This document shows, piece after piece, positions 15,984 through 25,453 of a stretch of 64,000 bases of DNA. Position 1 is the stretch's first letter; each line of letters starts with the position of its first letter. The stretch is from NCBI GenBank assembly GCA_020025825.1, contig JAHHRL010000003.1:62001-126000 (forward strand), written 5' to 3'. This DNA comes from Faecalibacterium sp. GTDB taxonomy: Bacteria > Bacillota > Clostridia > Oscillospirales > Ruminococcaceae. A program made the translations under genes and the position numbers. Under the pieces are notes generated by a model. It did no database searches and was not told where the DNA came from. It saw nothing but the letters and a program-made list of their open reading frames with translations.

Positions 15984-16991
15984 ATGGCAAAACGCAAACT
16001 GCTTTTTATTACTACCGGCGGCACTATCGCCTCCGTTAAAACCGAGAACGGCCTTGTGCCCCTATTGTCCAGCAACGCCCTGTTGGAGCGTCTGCCGGAG
16101 CTGGGTCAGCTGTGCCAGCCCGAAACCTTGTCCCTTTGCAGCATTGACTCTACCGATATTACACCGGACCATTGGCTGATGCTGTCCGACGCCATCCGGG
16201 AAAACTGGACCAAGTACGACGGCTTTATTGTTTGCCACGGCACCGACACGATGGGCTATACCGCAGCTGCCCTCAGCTATCTGATTCAGGGTGCAGACAA
16301 GCCCATTGTGCTTACCGGCTCGCAGCAGCCCATATCCGGCGAAATCACCGACGCAAAAAAGAATCTGCGTGACAGCGTGATTGCTGCCATCGACCCTGCC
16401 AGCCGTGGCGTTATGGTTGTGTTTGGCGGCAAGGTAATTGCCGGCACCCGTGCCAAAAAAAATAAAACCATCAGCTATGACGCTTTTGCCAGCGTCAATT
16501 TCCCTGCACTGGCTCAGGTACAGGGCAACAAACTGGTGCGCTACATCGCCACCCCGTATCCGTCTGCACCTTTAACCTTTTACCGGGAGCTTTCGCCCCG
16601 TGTTTTTCTTTTGAAGCTTACCCCCGGTATGTCTCCTGCGCTGCTGCAATCCATTTTTGAACATTATGACTGTGTCATTGTGGAAAGTTTCGGTGTCGGC
16701 GGTATCCCGCAGGTATTGATGGACGGCTTTGCCGCCGGGCTGGGCGAATATGAAAAAACAGGCAAAATCCTTGTGCTGACCACACAGGTAACCTACGAAG
16801 GCAGCGACGTAGGCATTTATGAGGTCGGCCAGCGTGTGCACGAACGCTTTGCCTTTTTAGAGGCACACGACATGACCATTGAGGCTGTATATACTAAGTG
16901 TATGTGGCTGCTGGCGCAAAACTGCCGCAGCTTTACCGAACTACAGCAAAAATTCTATCAGTCCATCAACTTCGATACGTTTTTCCAGTAA
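15984..16991 (+). CDS. ansA: Type I (cytoplasmic) L-asparaginase
   Basis: Hydrolyses asparagine to aspartate and ammonia. The 335 residues have both catalytic threonines: TTGGTIAS (residues 10-17) and HGTDTMGYTAAALSY (residues about 88-102). The supporting lysine is in AKKNLRDS (about 130). No signal peptide, so the cytoplasmic low-affinity type I enzyme is most likely. The gene has AAAGGA upstream of its ATG. A glycosyltransferase gene starts 28 bases after the stop, possibly on the same transcript without an obvious functional link. Confidence 0.95.
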   Translation: MAKRKLLFITTGGTIASVKTENGLVPLLSSNALLERLPELGQLCQPETLSLCSIDSTDITPDHWLMLSDAIRENWTKYDGFIVCHGTDTMGYTAAALSYLIQGADKPIVLTGSQQPISGEITDAKKNLRDSVIAAIDPASRGVMVVFGGKVIAGTRAKKNKTISYDAFASVNFPALAQVQGNKLVRYIATPYPSAPLTFYRELSPRVFLLKLTPGMSPALLQSIFEHYDCVIVESFGVGGIPQVLMDGFAAGLGEYEKTGKILVLTTQVTYEGSDVGIYEVGQRVHERFAFLEAHDMTIEAVYTKCMWLLAQNCRSFTELQQKFYQSINFDTFFQ

Positions 16992-17019
16992 TCACCCAAA
17001 ATAGGAAAGGAGCCTTTCT

Positions 17020-18033
17020 ATGTCCCAGAATACCCCGCTTGTCAGCATCATTCTTCCCGCTTATAATGCAAAACTGCATATCGCCCGTTGCATTCAGAGC
17101 ATTCTGGCACAAACCTTTACCGACTTTGAGCTGATTATCTTAAATGATGGTTCCAGCGACAACGTAACCCTGCCTGTGTGCGAAATGTATGCTAAGATTG
17201 ACAGCCGCATTCGCTTAGTGGACAAGCCCAACTCCGGTGTTTCCCGCACACGAAATCTGGGCATTGAGCAGGCCGCAGGCAAATACCTGCAATTTGTAGA
17301 CAGCGACGACTATATAGAGCCCAACTATACTGAAACCTTGGTCAACGCTGCGGAATCCTCTCAGGCAGATTTGGTCATTGCCCATTACTATATGGTTATC
17401 CCCAAGGGCGGTGCCTCCAACCTGCGTGAGCGCAGCATCCAGTGGGCAGAGCGCAGCGACATTCCTTGGGCACAAAAGTATGCCGAAAAAATGCGTGAAC
17501 TGGACGAGCAGGAACCGGAAGTGCGCAAAAACGGATTTTTGGACGCTGCTGTAATGGACAAAAAGCAATTTGCACTGCATCTGATGGATAAGCCTGCCAG
17601 CTTTTACTATGGCGTTATGTGGAACAAGCTCTATCGTCGTGATATTATTTTGGAGCATGACATTCGCTGCAACACGGACATTTCCTGGAGCGAGGACTTT
17701 CTGTTCAATCTAAACTATATCCGCTGGGCCGAACGCTTTTGTTCCATTGAAGATGCCGGGTACTATTATGTGCAAAACCCCAACAGTCTGGTACACACCC
17801 AGCTTATGGATTTTCCCGAAATGCTTGCTATGAAAGCCATGCTGTTTACCTACTATAAGAACCTGTACGAGGAGTTGGGGCTGTATGAGGAAAACAAACT
17901 GACGATTGCAAAGTATTTGGTCAGCGTTTCCGAAAGTACCCAGCCCTCCAACGCACTTACCGAAAAGTTCGGTGAGGTAAAGGACGCTGTTTTGGACACC
18001 CTGCGCAGCGACGAGAAAAAGACAGAGGACTAA
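17020..18033 (+). CDS. Glycosyltransferase family 2 protein
   Basis: A 337-residue inverting glycosyltransferase with the GT-A fold. The nucleotide-binding start VSIILPAYNA (residues 7-16), the LNDGSSD motif (about 45) and the metal-binding QFVDSDDY (about 91) are clear. No membrane helix is evident, so it acts at the inner face of the membrane, probably on a cell-surface polysaccharide or teichoic-type polymer. There is no polysaccharide gene cluster around it. AAAGGAG is well placed before the ATG. Confidence 0.92.
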   Translation: MSQNTPLVSIILPAYNAKLHIARCIQSILAQTFTDFELIILNDGSSDNVTLPVCEMYAKIDSRIRLVDKPNSGVSRTRNLGIEQAAGKYLQFVDSDDYIEPNYTETLVNAAESSQADLVIAHYYMVIPKGGASNLRERSIQWAERSDIPWAQKYAEKMRELDEQEPEVRKNGFLDAAVMDKKQFALHLMDKPASFYYGVMWNKLYRRDIILEHDIRCNTDISWSEDFLFNLNYIRWAERFCSIEDAGYYYVQNPNSLVHTQLMDFPEMLAMKAMLFTYYKNLYEELGLYEENKLTIAKYLVSVSESTQPSNALTEKFGEVKDAVLDTLRSDEKKTED

Positions 18034-18034
18034 T

Positions 18035-18079
18035 AAAAAGCCCCCGATGCAGCCAAATGGTGCATCGGGGGCTTTTTTT
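18035..18079. terminator. Bidirectional terminator between convergent genes
   Basis: AAAAAGCCCCCGATGCA pairs with TGCATCGGGGGCTTTTT around a nine-base loop. Confidence 0.92.
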
Positions 18080-18084
18080 ACCAA

Positions 18085-18870
18085 TTACAGGGTTTCTTCC
18101 TGCGACTGCTCTCGTTTTGCGCGGATTTTTTCTTCAATTTGGAAGGTTTCGTCCAGCGGGCGATACACCAGCAGCAGGCTGAACAGACCAATCAGGCTAA
18201 ACCCGCCAATAAACAGCCACAAACCTGTCAGCGGGAACCACATCAGCATCAGTCCCCAGTACGCAACGGTACCAATCGCTGCGGGCAGCGACCGTACAGG
18301 CGTCGTTACTGCCAGCAGCACACTGTTTTTTATCAAAGCAGGGCAGGACAGCTCCATCAAAACCAACTGCGGCCAAAAGTACACCTGAATTAAGGTAGTA
18401 AATATTGTACTTGCAGCTATACATAGCAGCAAGCCGCTGTCCGCATTTGTTTGCAGCAACTGTAAAATACTACTTACCTGTGCTGTAGTAATGGCACCAA
18501 ACACTGCACCGGGCAGCAAGCTTAATTTTGCATTTTCCGCAAAGTGCTTACGGTATGTATGCCACCAGTAGCCGGGTTCATCACGCAGGGCACGCAAAAT
18601 CAAATCGTTTAACGCACACAAAAACGGCGCCGACAGCATACCGCCCAAAGCACCAAAGAAAATTGCTAAAACCTGCCCATTGCGTGACAATGCAATGGAT
18701 ACAGCCAACCACCCCGGAATAGCCGACAGACACAAAATTACGTTTGCACCCATCATCGGTCCGCCATCTCGGAAGGTAACCTCCAAAAATCGGGCAACAC
18801 CCTTTTTCCGAGGTTCGTCCTTTGCAACGCCGGGGCCCGGTGTTGCATAATTCCGATTAAAAAGTCCCAA
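18085..18870 (-). CDS. Multi-pass membrane protein, possibly YesL/DUF624-like
   Basis: 261 residues with about five or six hydrophobic segments (for example ANVILCLSAIPGWLAVSIAL and the pair around 190-235), then a charged C-terminal tail rich in E, K and R. The arrangement and NxCxxxxxPGxLA-like pattern recall the YesL (DUF624) family, but the match is loose. The start is taken as TTG at 18870, eight bases after AAGGAG; another TTG at 18900 lies upstream of that ribosome site. It stands alone, so context gives no function. Confidence 0.7.
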   Translation of the reverse strand: MGLFNRNYATPGPGVAKDEPRKKGVARFLEVTFRDGGPMMGANVILCLSAIPGWLAVSIALSRNGQVLAIFFGALGGMLSAPFLCALNDLILRALRDEPGYWWHTYRKHFAENAKLSLLPGAVFGAITTAQVSSILQLLQTNADSGLLLCIAASTIFTTLIQVYFWPQLVLMELSCPALIKNSVLLAVTTPVRSLPAAIGTVAYWGLMLMWFPLTGLWLFIGGFSLIGLFSLLLVYRPLDETFQIEEKIRAKREQSQEETL

Positions 18871-18984
18871 TATACATTCTCCTTTTTTACGCTGCTGCAA
18901 AGCGCATTGATTTCAAACAAGTTTCCCCGTATGCTTATCAGATAGCTTTATCCGTAAGTCAGGAGGGGAGGGCATAGCCGCCAT

Positions 18985-19644
18985 TTACTGGCCAAATACT
19001 TTTTGGTAGTCTTCCTTAAACTTTTCAATGCCGCTCTCTGTTAGCGGGTGATGAATCATCTGAACCAGCACCTTATAGGGTACGGTGGCAATGTCGGCGC
19101 CTGCCAGAGCACAGTCTGTTACGTGCAGAGGGCTGCGCACCGATGCCGCAATGATTTTGGTATCAATATCCGGATAATTATGGAACACTGCTGCAACAGT
19201 ACGAATCAAATCCACACCCGGTTCGTCAATGTCGTCTAAGCGTCCCAAAAACGGGCTGACATACGTTGCGCCTGCACGTGCCGCCAGCAATGCCTGATTT
19301 GCAGTAAAAATCAGGGTGCAGTTTGTGGGGATGCCCAGTTGGTGCAGCTGGTGGATAGCCTTTAGGCCCTCCTCTGTCATCGGGATTTTTACCACCATAT
19401 GGTCCGGGTCCACCGCATAAATTTCCTTGCCTTGTGCCACCATAGTCGCTGCGTCCGTAGCGGTAGCCTTTACCTCACCGGAAATCGGGCCATCCACAAT
19501 AGATGCAATCTCCTTTAGGGTTTGGATATAATCCCGCCCCTCCTTGGCAATCAGGCTGGGATTTGTAGTTACACCTGCTACAATACCCATTTCGTTTGCT
19601 TTGCGAATCTCAGATACATTGGCCGTGTCAATATAAAACTTCAT
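18985..19644 (-). CDS. fsa: Fructose-6-phosphate aldolase / small transaldolase
   Basis: 219 residues of the short transaldolase family (TalC/FSA). The N-terminal MKFYIDTANVSEI and GVTTNPSLIAKEG, the Schiff-base lysine in VVKIPMT (about residue 86) and the closing KIIAASVRSPLHV are all present. It either transfers dihydroxyacetone units in the pentose phosphate pathway or cleaves fructose 6-phosphate; sequence alone cannot separate the two. Its position 110 bases after a split transketolase favours a role in the non-oxidative pentose phosphate pathway. A terminator lies between them. Confidence 0.93.
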   Translation of the reverse strand: MKFYIDTANVSEIRKANEMGIVAGVTTNPSLIAKEGRDYIQTLKEIASIVDGPISGEVKATATDAATMVAQGKEIYAVDPDHMVVKIPMTEEGLKAIHQLHQLGIPTNCTLIFTANQALLAARAGATYVSPFLGRLDDIDEPGVDLIRTVAAVFHNYPDIDTKIIAASVRSPLHVTDCALAGADIATVPYKVLVQMIHHPLTESGIEKFKEDYQKVFGQ

Positions 19645-19671
19645 AAAAACGCCTCCGATAAATAGATAAGC

Positions 19672-19705
19672 AAAAAGCGCCCGCCCGTTTTATCGGGTGG
19701 GCGCT
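19672..19705 (-). terminator. Terminator between transketolase and the transaldolase gene
   Basis: GCGCCCGCCCG pairs with CGGGTGGGCGC (one wobble pair), followed on the minus strand by TTTTTG. It may end transketolase transcripts or allow partial read-through into fsa. Confidence 0.85.
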
Positions 19706-19754
19706 CCACAAAACACGCGCTTAGTGTCAAAATCGGCACTATTTAATAACTGGA

Positions 19755-20687
19755 TTACTTCAGCAGAGCCAGCATCTTGTTTACGATGTTCTCTGCGGTC
19801 AGGCCGTATTCCTCAAACAGTTCAGCCGGGGTGCCGCTCTGACCAAAGCGGTCTTCCACGCCAACACGGTCGTACTTTACATTGCTCTTGCCTGCCAAAA
19901 CCTCGCACACTGCGCTGTTCAGGCCGCCGATGACGCTGTGCTCCTCTGCGGTAACAATAGCCTTTACCTTACCAGCATACTCCAAAACGGTTTCCTCGTC
20001 CAGCGGCTTAACTGTGTGGAAGTTGACAACAGCTGCGCTGATGCCCTTTTCTGCCAGCATATCAGCAGCCTTCAGAGCCTCGCCAATCATCAGGCCGTTT
20101 GCGAAAATAGCAACATCGGTGCCCTCACGCATAACATTTGCCTTGCCGGGGATAAAGGGGGTGTCCTCGCTGGTATAAATGGGGCAAACCGGACGTGCCA
20201 CACGCAGGTAAACAGGGCCGTCAATTGCAATAGCAGCCTCGGTTGCCTTTGCAACTTCACGTGCATCACAAGGTACAAAAATGGTCATGTTGGACAGTAC
20301 ACGCATCAGGGCAATATCCTCGATGCTCTGGTGGCTGCCGCCGTCCTCGCCAACACACAGGCCGCTGTGGCTGCATGCGATTTTAACGTTTGCGCCTACG
20401 TAAGCGATGCTGTTGCGAATCTGCTCGTATGCACGGCCGGTGCCAAACAGTGCAAAGGTGCTGACAAACGGAATCAAACCGCTGTGTGCCAGACCTGCTG
20501 CTGCGGAAACCATGTTTGCTTCCGCAATACCAAAGTTAAAGAAACGCTCAGGGTATGCGTCTGCAAAAATATGGGTCATGGTTGCGTGTGCCAGGTCAGC
20601 ATCACACACCACGATTTTGTCATTCTTTGCGCCTTGCTCGCGCAGAGCCTCGCCGTAAGCGATGCGCAGGGACTTGCTCTCACTCAT
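19755..20687 (-). CDS. Transketolase, C-terminal subunit
   Basis: 310 residues holding the pyrimidine-binding and C-terminal domains of transketolase. Visible are GIAEANMVSAAAGLA (cofactor-activating glutamate, about residue 56), SHSGLCVGEDGGSHQSIEDI and the C-terminal EEHSVIGGLNSAV. It pairs with the N-terminal subunit immediately upstream; the ATG at 20687 overlaps the upstream stop codon (ATGAGTGA), so the two are translationally coupled. The two-gene form is common in Clostridia and archaea. Confidence 0.95.
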   Translation of the reverse strand: MSESKSLRIAYGEALREQGAKNDKIVVCDADLAHATMTHIFADAYPERFFNFGIAEANMVSAAAGLAHSGLIPFVSTFALFGTGRAYEQIRNSIAYVGANVKIACSHSGLCVGEDGGSHQSIEDIALMRVLSNMTIFVPCDAREVAKATEAAIAIDGPVYLRVARPVCPIYTSEDTPFIPGKANVMREGTDVAIFANGLMIGEALKAADMLAEKGISAAVVNFHTVKPLDEETVLEYAGKVKAIVTAEEHSVIGGLNSAVCEVLAGKSNVKYDRVGVEDRFGQSGTPAELFEEYGLTAENIVNKMLALLK

Positions 20688-21498
20688 CAACTTCTACCCC
20701 CAGTTCCTTCATAGCCTGCTCGTACTGTTCCTTGTTCGGTGCCTTGCCATGCCAGCCGACCTGATTTTCCATAAAGGAAACGCCCTTGCCCTTTACGGTT
20801 TCGCAGCAAATAAACTTGGGCTTGCCATGGGTGGGTGCATTGATAGCTTCTACAATTGCCTCAATGTCGTGGCCGTCTACGCAGAAGGTTTCAAAACCGA
20901 AGGCAGCATACTTTGCGCAGGGGTCGCCAACAGGCATAACCTCGTCGTTAGAGCCGTCGATCTGCAAACCGTTGTGGTCCAGCATAACAATCAGGTTGTC
21001 CAGCTTGAACTTTGCAGCACTTTCTGCTGCCTCCCAAACCTGACCTTCCTGCATTTCGCCGTCACCGATAATGGTAAATACACGGTAATCCTTTTTCAGG
21101 TACTTTGCACCCATTGCCAGGCCGCCGGCAATGCTGACACCCTGACCCAAGCTGCCGCTGTTTACGTCGATGCCGGGTGTTTTACGGCTGTCGGGGTGGC
21201 CCTGCAGGTGGCTGTGCATTTTACGCAGAGTCCACAGGTCCTCACGCGGGAAAAAGCCCAGGTCGGCCAAAATTGCATACTGTGCAGGGCAGCTGTGGCC
21301 CTTGCTCAACACGATGCGGTCACGATCCTCCCACTTGGGATTTTTAGGGTCTACTTTTGCAGTGTTGTAGTAGATCGCCATCAGCATCTCCAGCATAGAC
21401 AAGGAGCCGCCGGGGTGGCCGGATTTTGCATGGTACAGCATCTTTACGATGTCTGCACGCAGCAGCCTTGCCTTTTCTTTTTGCATAGCAAGTTCCAT
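20680..21498 (-). CDS. Transketolase, N-terminal subunit
   Basis: 272 residues with the thiamine diphosphate-binding domain: SGHPGGSLSM near residue 26, the GDGEMQEGQVWEA cofactor motif near 144 and LDHNGLQIDG. Together with the downstream subunit it makes transketolase for the non-oxidative pentose phosphate pathway. The ATG at 21498, about 11 bases after GGAGG, is chosen over a more distant in-frame ATG that would add 29 unconserved residues. The gap upstream (21499-21909) holds divergent promoters; a TATGAT box on the minus strand at about 21604 may serve this unit. Confidence 0.95.
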   Translation of the reverse strand: MELAMQKEKARLLRADIVKMLYHAKSGHPGGSLSMLEMLMAIYYNTAKVDPKNPKWEDRDRIVLSKGHSCPAQYAILADLGFFPREDLWTLRKMHSHLQGHPDSRKTPGIDVNSGSLGQGVSIAGGLAMGAKYLKKDYRVFTIIGDGEMQEGQVWEAAESAAKFKLDNLIVMLDHNGLQIDGSNDEVMPVGDPCAKYAAFGFETFCVDGHDIEAIVEAINAPTHGKPKFICCETVKGKGVSFMENQVGWHGKAPNKEQYEQAMKELGVEVDE

Positions 21499-21810
21499 AA
21501 GTAACTGATCCTCCGTGAAATCAAACAATTTGCGCTGCTGTAACCGAGTGCCGATTGCACCACGCAGAAAGAAATCCGCGCACAACAGCCCTATTTTAGT
21601 CTATCATATCATAAATCCGCTGCTTGTTCCAGTATTTTACCCAAATCAACGTGACTTTTTGCAAAAGATATGCCGCCGGGACACAAATACACTTTTTTGC
21701 TGTTTATTCTATGATATTATAGATCCATAGAGTTGTCTTTCCTACGACAACAGGTTGATTTTAGCAGCAAAAAACACAATTTTTTTAATAATTTGTTCGT
21801 TATTTTCTCA

Positions 21811-21839
21811 TTTACAAGTTGCGTTTTTCTTGCTATAAT
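21811..21839 (+). promoter_or_regulatory. Promoter for the CofE-like gene
   Basis: TTTACA (21811-21816), 17-base spacer, TATAAT (21834-21839). A small hairpin (GCCCTG with CAGGGC, 21863-21884) lies in the leader, with no riboswitch class that I recognise. Confidence 0.8.
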
Positions 21840-21909
21840 ACCATGTTGGAAATCCGATATAACCGCCCTGTCAATTTGGCAGGGCTCAATGCAAAGGAGT
21901 GTTCACTTT

Positions 21910-23103
21910 ATGAGCCGTATGGTAGGTACTGTATCCCGTGGCATCCGCGCCCCCATCATCCGTAGTGGTGATGACCTGGTGGAGATCGTCACCACCTCCG
22001 TGCTGGAAGCTTCCGCAGACGATGGATTTACCATCCACGACCGCGACGTTGTTGCTATGACCGAGGCTATTGTAGCCCGTGCACAAGGCAACTATGCTTC
22101 TGTGGACGATATTGCAGCAGATGTGCGTGCTAAGCTCGGCGGAGAGACCGTTGGTGTTATTTTCCCCATTCTGAGCCGTAACCGTTTTGCAATCTGCCTG
22201 CGTGGCATTGCAAAGGGCTGCAAAAAGGTAGTCCTGATGCTGTCCTACCCCTCGGATGAAGTGGGCAACCATCTGGTTAGCCTGGACGATTTGGACGAGC
22301 ACGGCATTGACCCTTACCGTGACGTGCTGAGCCTGGAGCGTTACCGTGAGCTGTTCGGCCACAAGGTACACCGCTTTACCGGCGTGGACTATGTAGACTA
22401 CTACAAGACCCTGATTGAGGAGTCCGGTGCTGAGGCTGAGATCATCTTTGCAAATAATCCCCGTGCTATTCTGGATTACACCAAGAACGTGCTGACCTGC
22501 GACATCCACACCCGTGCACGTACCAAGCGTATCCTGAAGGCAAACGGCGCTGAGCGTGTGTTTGGTCTGGATGACATCATGACCGCACCCGTAAACGGCA
22601 GCGGCTACAACGCTGACTACGGCCTGCTGGGCACCAACAAGGCTACCGAGGATCAGGTTAAGCTGTTCCCCCGTGACTGCCAGCCTGTTGTAGACGCTAT
22701 TCAGGCAAAGCTGCTGGAAAAGACCGGCAAGCACGTTGAAGTTATGGTTTACGGCGACGGCGCTTTCAAGGACCCTGTCGGCAAGATTTGGGAGCTGGCT
22801 GACCCTGTTGTAAGCCCTGCTTACACCAGCGGCCTGGAGGGCACCCCCAACGAGCTGAAGCTGAAGTATCTGGCTGACAACGACTTCTCCGATTTGTCCG
22901 GCGAAGCACTGAAGGAAGCTATCAAGGCTAAGATTCAGGAAAAGGACCACGACCTGGTTGGTCAGATGGTCTCCGAGGGCACCACTCCTCGTCAGTTGAC
23001 TGACCTGATTGGTTCTCTGTGCGACCTGACTTCCGGTTCCGGTGATAAGGGTACCCCGATTGTTTACATTCAGGGTTACTTCGATAACTACACCACCGAC
23101 TGA
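21910..23103 (+). CDS. Coenzyme F420-0:L-glutamate ligase-like protein
   Basis: 397 residues resembling the CofE/FbiB glutamate ligase fold, which adds gamma-linked glutamate to a cofactor. Recognisable are GIRAPIIRSGDDLVEIV at the N-terminus (the early 'P-I-...-GDDL' motif), IFANNPRAILDYTKN and a GTP/metal-site-like DGAFKDPVGKIWELADPV near residue 283. The ATG at 21910 has AAAGGAG nine bases before it. Most gut Clostridia are not known to make F420, and no other F420 gene is near, so the true acceptor is probably something else. Family assignment fairly sure; function open. Confidence 0.8.
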   Translation: MSRMVGTVSRGIRAPIIRSGDDLVEIVTTSVLEASADDGFTIHDRDVVAMTEAIVARAQGNYASVDDIAADVRAKLGGETVGVIFPILSRNRFAICLRGIAKGCKKVVLMLSYPSDEVGNHLVSLDDLDEHGIDPYRDVLSLERYRELFGHKVHRFTGVDYVDYYKTLIEESGAEAEIIFANNPRAILDYTKNVLTCDIHTRARTKRILKANGAERVFGLDDIMTAPVNGSGYNADYGLLGTNKATEDQVKLFPRDCQPVVDAIQAKLLEKTGKHVEVMVYGDGAFKDPVGKIWELADPVVSPAYTSGLEGTPNELKLKYLADNDFSDLSGEALKEAIKAKIQEKDHDLVGQMVSEGTTPRQLTDLIGSLCDLTSGSGDKGTPIVYIQGYFDNYTTD

Positions 23104-23117
23104 TCCATATAAAAATG

Positions 23118-23162
23118 AAATCCCCGCTGTGATGCAGTCCATCACAGCGGGGATTTTTTATT
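23118..23162. terminator. Bidirectional terminator between convergent genes
   Basis: AATCCCCGCTGTGATG pairs with CATCACAGCGGGGATT, followed by TTTTTATTTTT on the plus strand. Confidence 0.92.
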
Positions 23163-23171
23163 TTTGTTTGC

Positions 23172-23717
23172 TTACAGGTTCCAAACCTTCTGCACAGTAC
23201 CGTCCAGGTCTTTCCACACAAAGCCGGTGTCTTCCAGCATCATATAACCGTGCCAGCTATCCTCTTTGGGGATAGAAACCGAGCCCGGATTCAAGTACCA
23301 AACCCCGTCCACATCTTCACAGGCAGGCACATGGGTATGGCCATGCAGCAGAATATCGCCCTTTTGCAGCGGGGGCATCTGTGCCTTGTTGTGCTTATGG
23401 CCATGTGTTGCAAACACGGTGCGGCCGCCGGGCAGGGGAATGAGGCAATACTCTGCCAAAATCGGAAATTCCAGCACCATCTGGTCTACGTCACTGTCGC
23501 AGTTGCCCTGTACGCTCATCAGCTGGGTTTTGCGTGCATTCAGCATTTGAATCACTTTTTTAGGGGCATACTCCATCGGCAAATCGTTACGGGGTCCATG
23601 ATATAAAATATCTCCCAGCAACAGCAGCTTTTCCGGGTTTTCCCGGTCCATTGCCTCTAACAGCTGGCTGCAATAATGGGCCGAACCATGAATATCTGAT
23701 GCAATCATTAGTTTCAT
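23172..23717 (-). CDS. yfcE: Phosphodiesterase, YfcE family metallophosphoesterase
   Basis: 181 residues of the calcineurin-like phosphoesterase fold. Metal ligands are visible in ASDIHGS (residues 6-12), LLLGDILYHG (about 33), QGNCDSDVD (about 70), FATHGHKHN (about 102) and LHGHTHVP (about 124). Length and motif spacing match the YfcE/MJ0936 group, which hydrolyses phosphodiesters in vitro; the natural substrate is unknown. It is transcribed alone and converges on the CofE-like gene. Confidence 0.93.
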   Translation of the reverse strand: MKLMIASDIHGSAHYCSQLLEAMDRENPEKLLLLGDILYHGPRNDLPMEYAPKKVIQMLNARKTQLMSVQGNCDSDVDQMVLEFPILAEYCLIPLPGGRTVFATHGHKHNKAQMPPLQKGDILLHGHTHVPACEDVDGVWYLNPGSVSIPKEDSWHGYMMLEDTGFVWKDLDGTVQKVWNL

Positions 23718-23799
23718 ATATATGCCTCCACTTATTTGCTTATTTGCATTCCTTCGCTATTGTAACAGGGCGGCACCCCCTTTACAAGCACCGAAACTA

Positions 23800-23847
23800 C
23801 AAAACATCCCCCTTATACAGCGAAAAACTGCATAAGGGGGATGTACC
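23800..23847 (-). terminator. Terminator after the MATE transporter gene
   Basis: A 17-base stem ACATCCCCCTTATACAG (23804-23820) pairs with 23828-23844 with one mismatch, and is followed by TTTTG on the minus strand. Confidence 0.8.
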
Positions 23848-23878
23848 TGTTTTCTGACTTTATTTGCCTTGGGCGTAT

Positions 23879-25288
23879 TTATACTGCCAGTTCTTCTGTT
23901 TCTGCTTTATGATGCAAGGGGTTCCACTTACCTGTGCGATAGCAACGGAGGAACAGTGCAAACAGCAGCATATTATGCAGAATCATGCAGCCCCATGCGG
24001 ATACCAGACCAAAGCCCAGCACACGGGTGCAAATCCATGTACCTAAAATACGCACGCCCCACATACCAACAATGTTATAAATAAACGGCTCACGGGTTTT
24101 GCCCACACCCATCATCATACCTTCCACGATAATGTAGAAGCCGAAGAACGGCTCGGACACTGCCACCATGCGCAGCACGGTAACACCCAATCCGATAACC
24201 TCAGGGCTGCTGGAGAACAAGCCCATCAGCGTTGGTGCCAAGGTAAACAGACAAGTGCCGGAAAAAATCATCAGGCATATTTCCAGCGGAAGCATCATGC
24301 GGGAAAGGTCTTTCATCTTTTTGTTGTCGCCTGCACCGTATGCATTGCCTGCCAGCGTAGCAGCTGCGGTTTCCATACCCTGACCGGGGATATAGAAGGC
24401 AGATTCTACGGTATTTGCAATGGTATGTGCCGCAGCAGCAACCTCGCCCAAGGAGTTGATCATGGTAGCAAATGCTACAAAGCCCAGCGAAGTAGCAAAA
24501 CGCTGCAGCATATTGGGGATTGCAACCTGCATACAGGGCCGCAGAATTTCCGGGTCCGGACGCAGGGATTGCCCTTTTGGCGAAACCAGCGGGTGCTTCC
24601 ACAGCACCACGGTAATATAAATACCGCCGACAGTAAAGGCAATTGCACTGGCTGCCGCTGCACCAACTACACCAAGCCCTGCACCATACAGGGTCAATGT
24701 GTTGCCAAATACTTGTACTGTACGGGTGGGATAAATCAGCGCAAAGTTGAAAACCACGTTAATCAGGTTCACAAGCAGGCCGATTTTCATAGGGGTTTTC
24801 GTATCGCCCGCCGCACGCAGCACCGTACCGAAAATAATGCTGGCCGTGCGGGGCAGCATCGGCAGATACAGCACAAAGAAATACTGCGCTGTTAAGGTTT
24901 GAATGCTTTCCGGCACTTGCATCCAGATTGGAATTTGGTTGCTCAAGCCCAAGGTCAGCACAGTACAAATGGTACCGGCAACCAGAACCACCATAACTGC
25001 CTGCCCTACTGCACGCTTTGCATTTTCTTCTTCGCCCGCACCGCAGGAGCGTGCAATAAATGCCAAAAAGCCAACACCGATAGCCGAAAGTGTACCGGTT
25101 ACCAACCAGTTAATCGTACCGGTTGCGCCAACTGCAGCGGTTGCTTGGGTACCCAGTGCGCCGACCATGGCAGTGTCTATGTACTGCACTGCGGTTTGCA
25201 TCATTTGTTCCAGCATGGTAGGCCATGCAAGCGCCAAAATCACCCACAACATTTCCCAGTTGGGGGCTCTTGTATTCTTCTTTCCCAT
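23879..25288 (-). CDS. MATE family efflux transporter
   Basis: A 469-residue exporter with twelve membrane segments in two repeats, antiporting drugs or metabolites against sodium or protons. The N-terminal half begins with ALAWPTMLEQMMQTAVQYID and has MVGALGTQATAAVGATG, the typical first-repeat loop. The equivalent second-repeat loop is INSLGEVAAAAHTIANTVES near residue 280. Length is standard. It is transcribed alone toward a terminator. The substrate cannot be told from sequence. Confidence 0.94.
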   Translation of the reverse strand: MGKKNTRAPNWEMLWVILALAWPTMLEQMMQTAVQYIDTAMVGALGTQATAAVGATGTINWLVTGTLSAIGVGFLAFIARSCGAGEEENAKRAVGQAVMVVLVAGTICTVLTLGLSNQIPIWMQVPESIQTLTAQYFFVLYLPMLPRTASIIFGTVLRAAGDTKTPMKIGLLVNLINVVFNFALIYPTRTVQVFGNTLTLYGAGLGVVGAAAASAIAFTVGGIYITVVLWKHPLVSPKGQSLRPDPEILRPCMQVAIPNMLQRFATSLGFVAFATMINSLGEVAAAAHTIANTVESAFYIPGQGMETAAATLAGNAYGAGDNKKMKDLSRMMLPLEICLMIFSGTCLFTLAPTLMGLFSSSPEVIGLGVTVLRMVAVSEPFFGFYIIVEGMMMGVGKTREPFIYNIVGMWGVRILGTWICTRVLGFGLVSAWGCMILHNMLLFALFLRCYRTGKWNPLHHKAETEELAV

Positions 25289-25453
25289 ACAGCTTCACCA
25301 CCCATTTTAATCATAAAAAGCTCATTATACCGCAGATACTATTATAAATCAAGTTGCTGCGCCGCCGCAACCCCATGGTCAAAAGTTCCTTTTATCGTAC
25401 ACGTATTATGGTATACTCATAATATGCAACATTCTAACTTAATGGAGGCTGCC

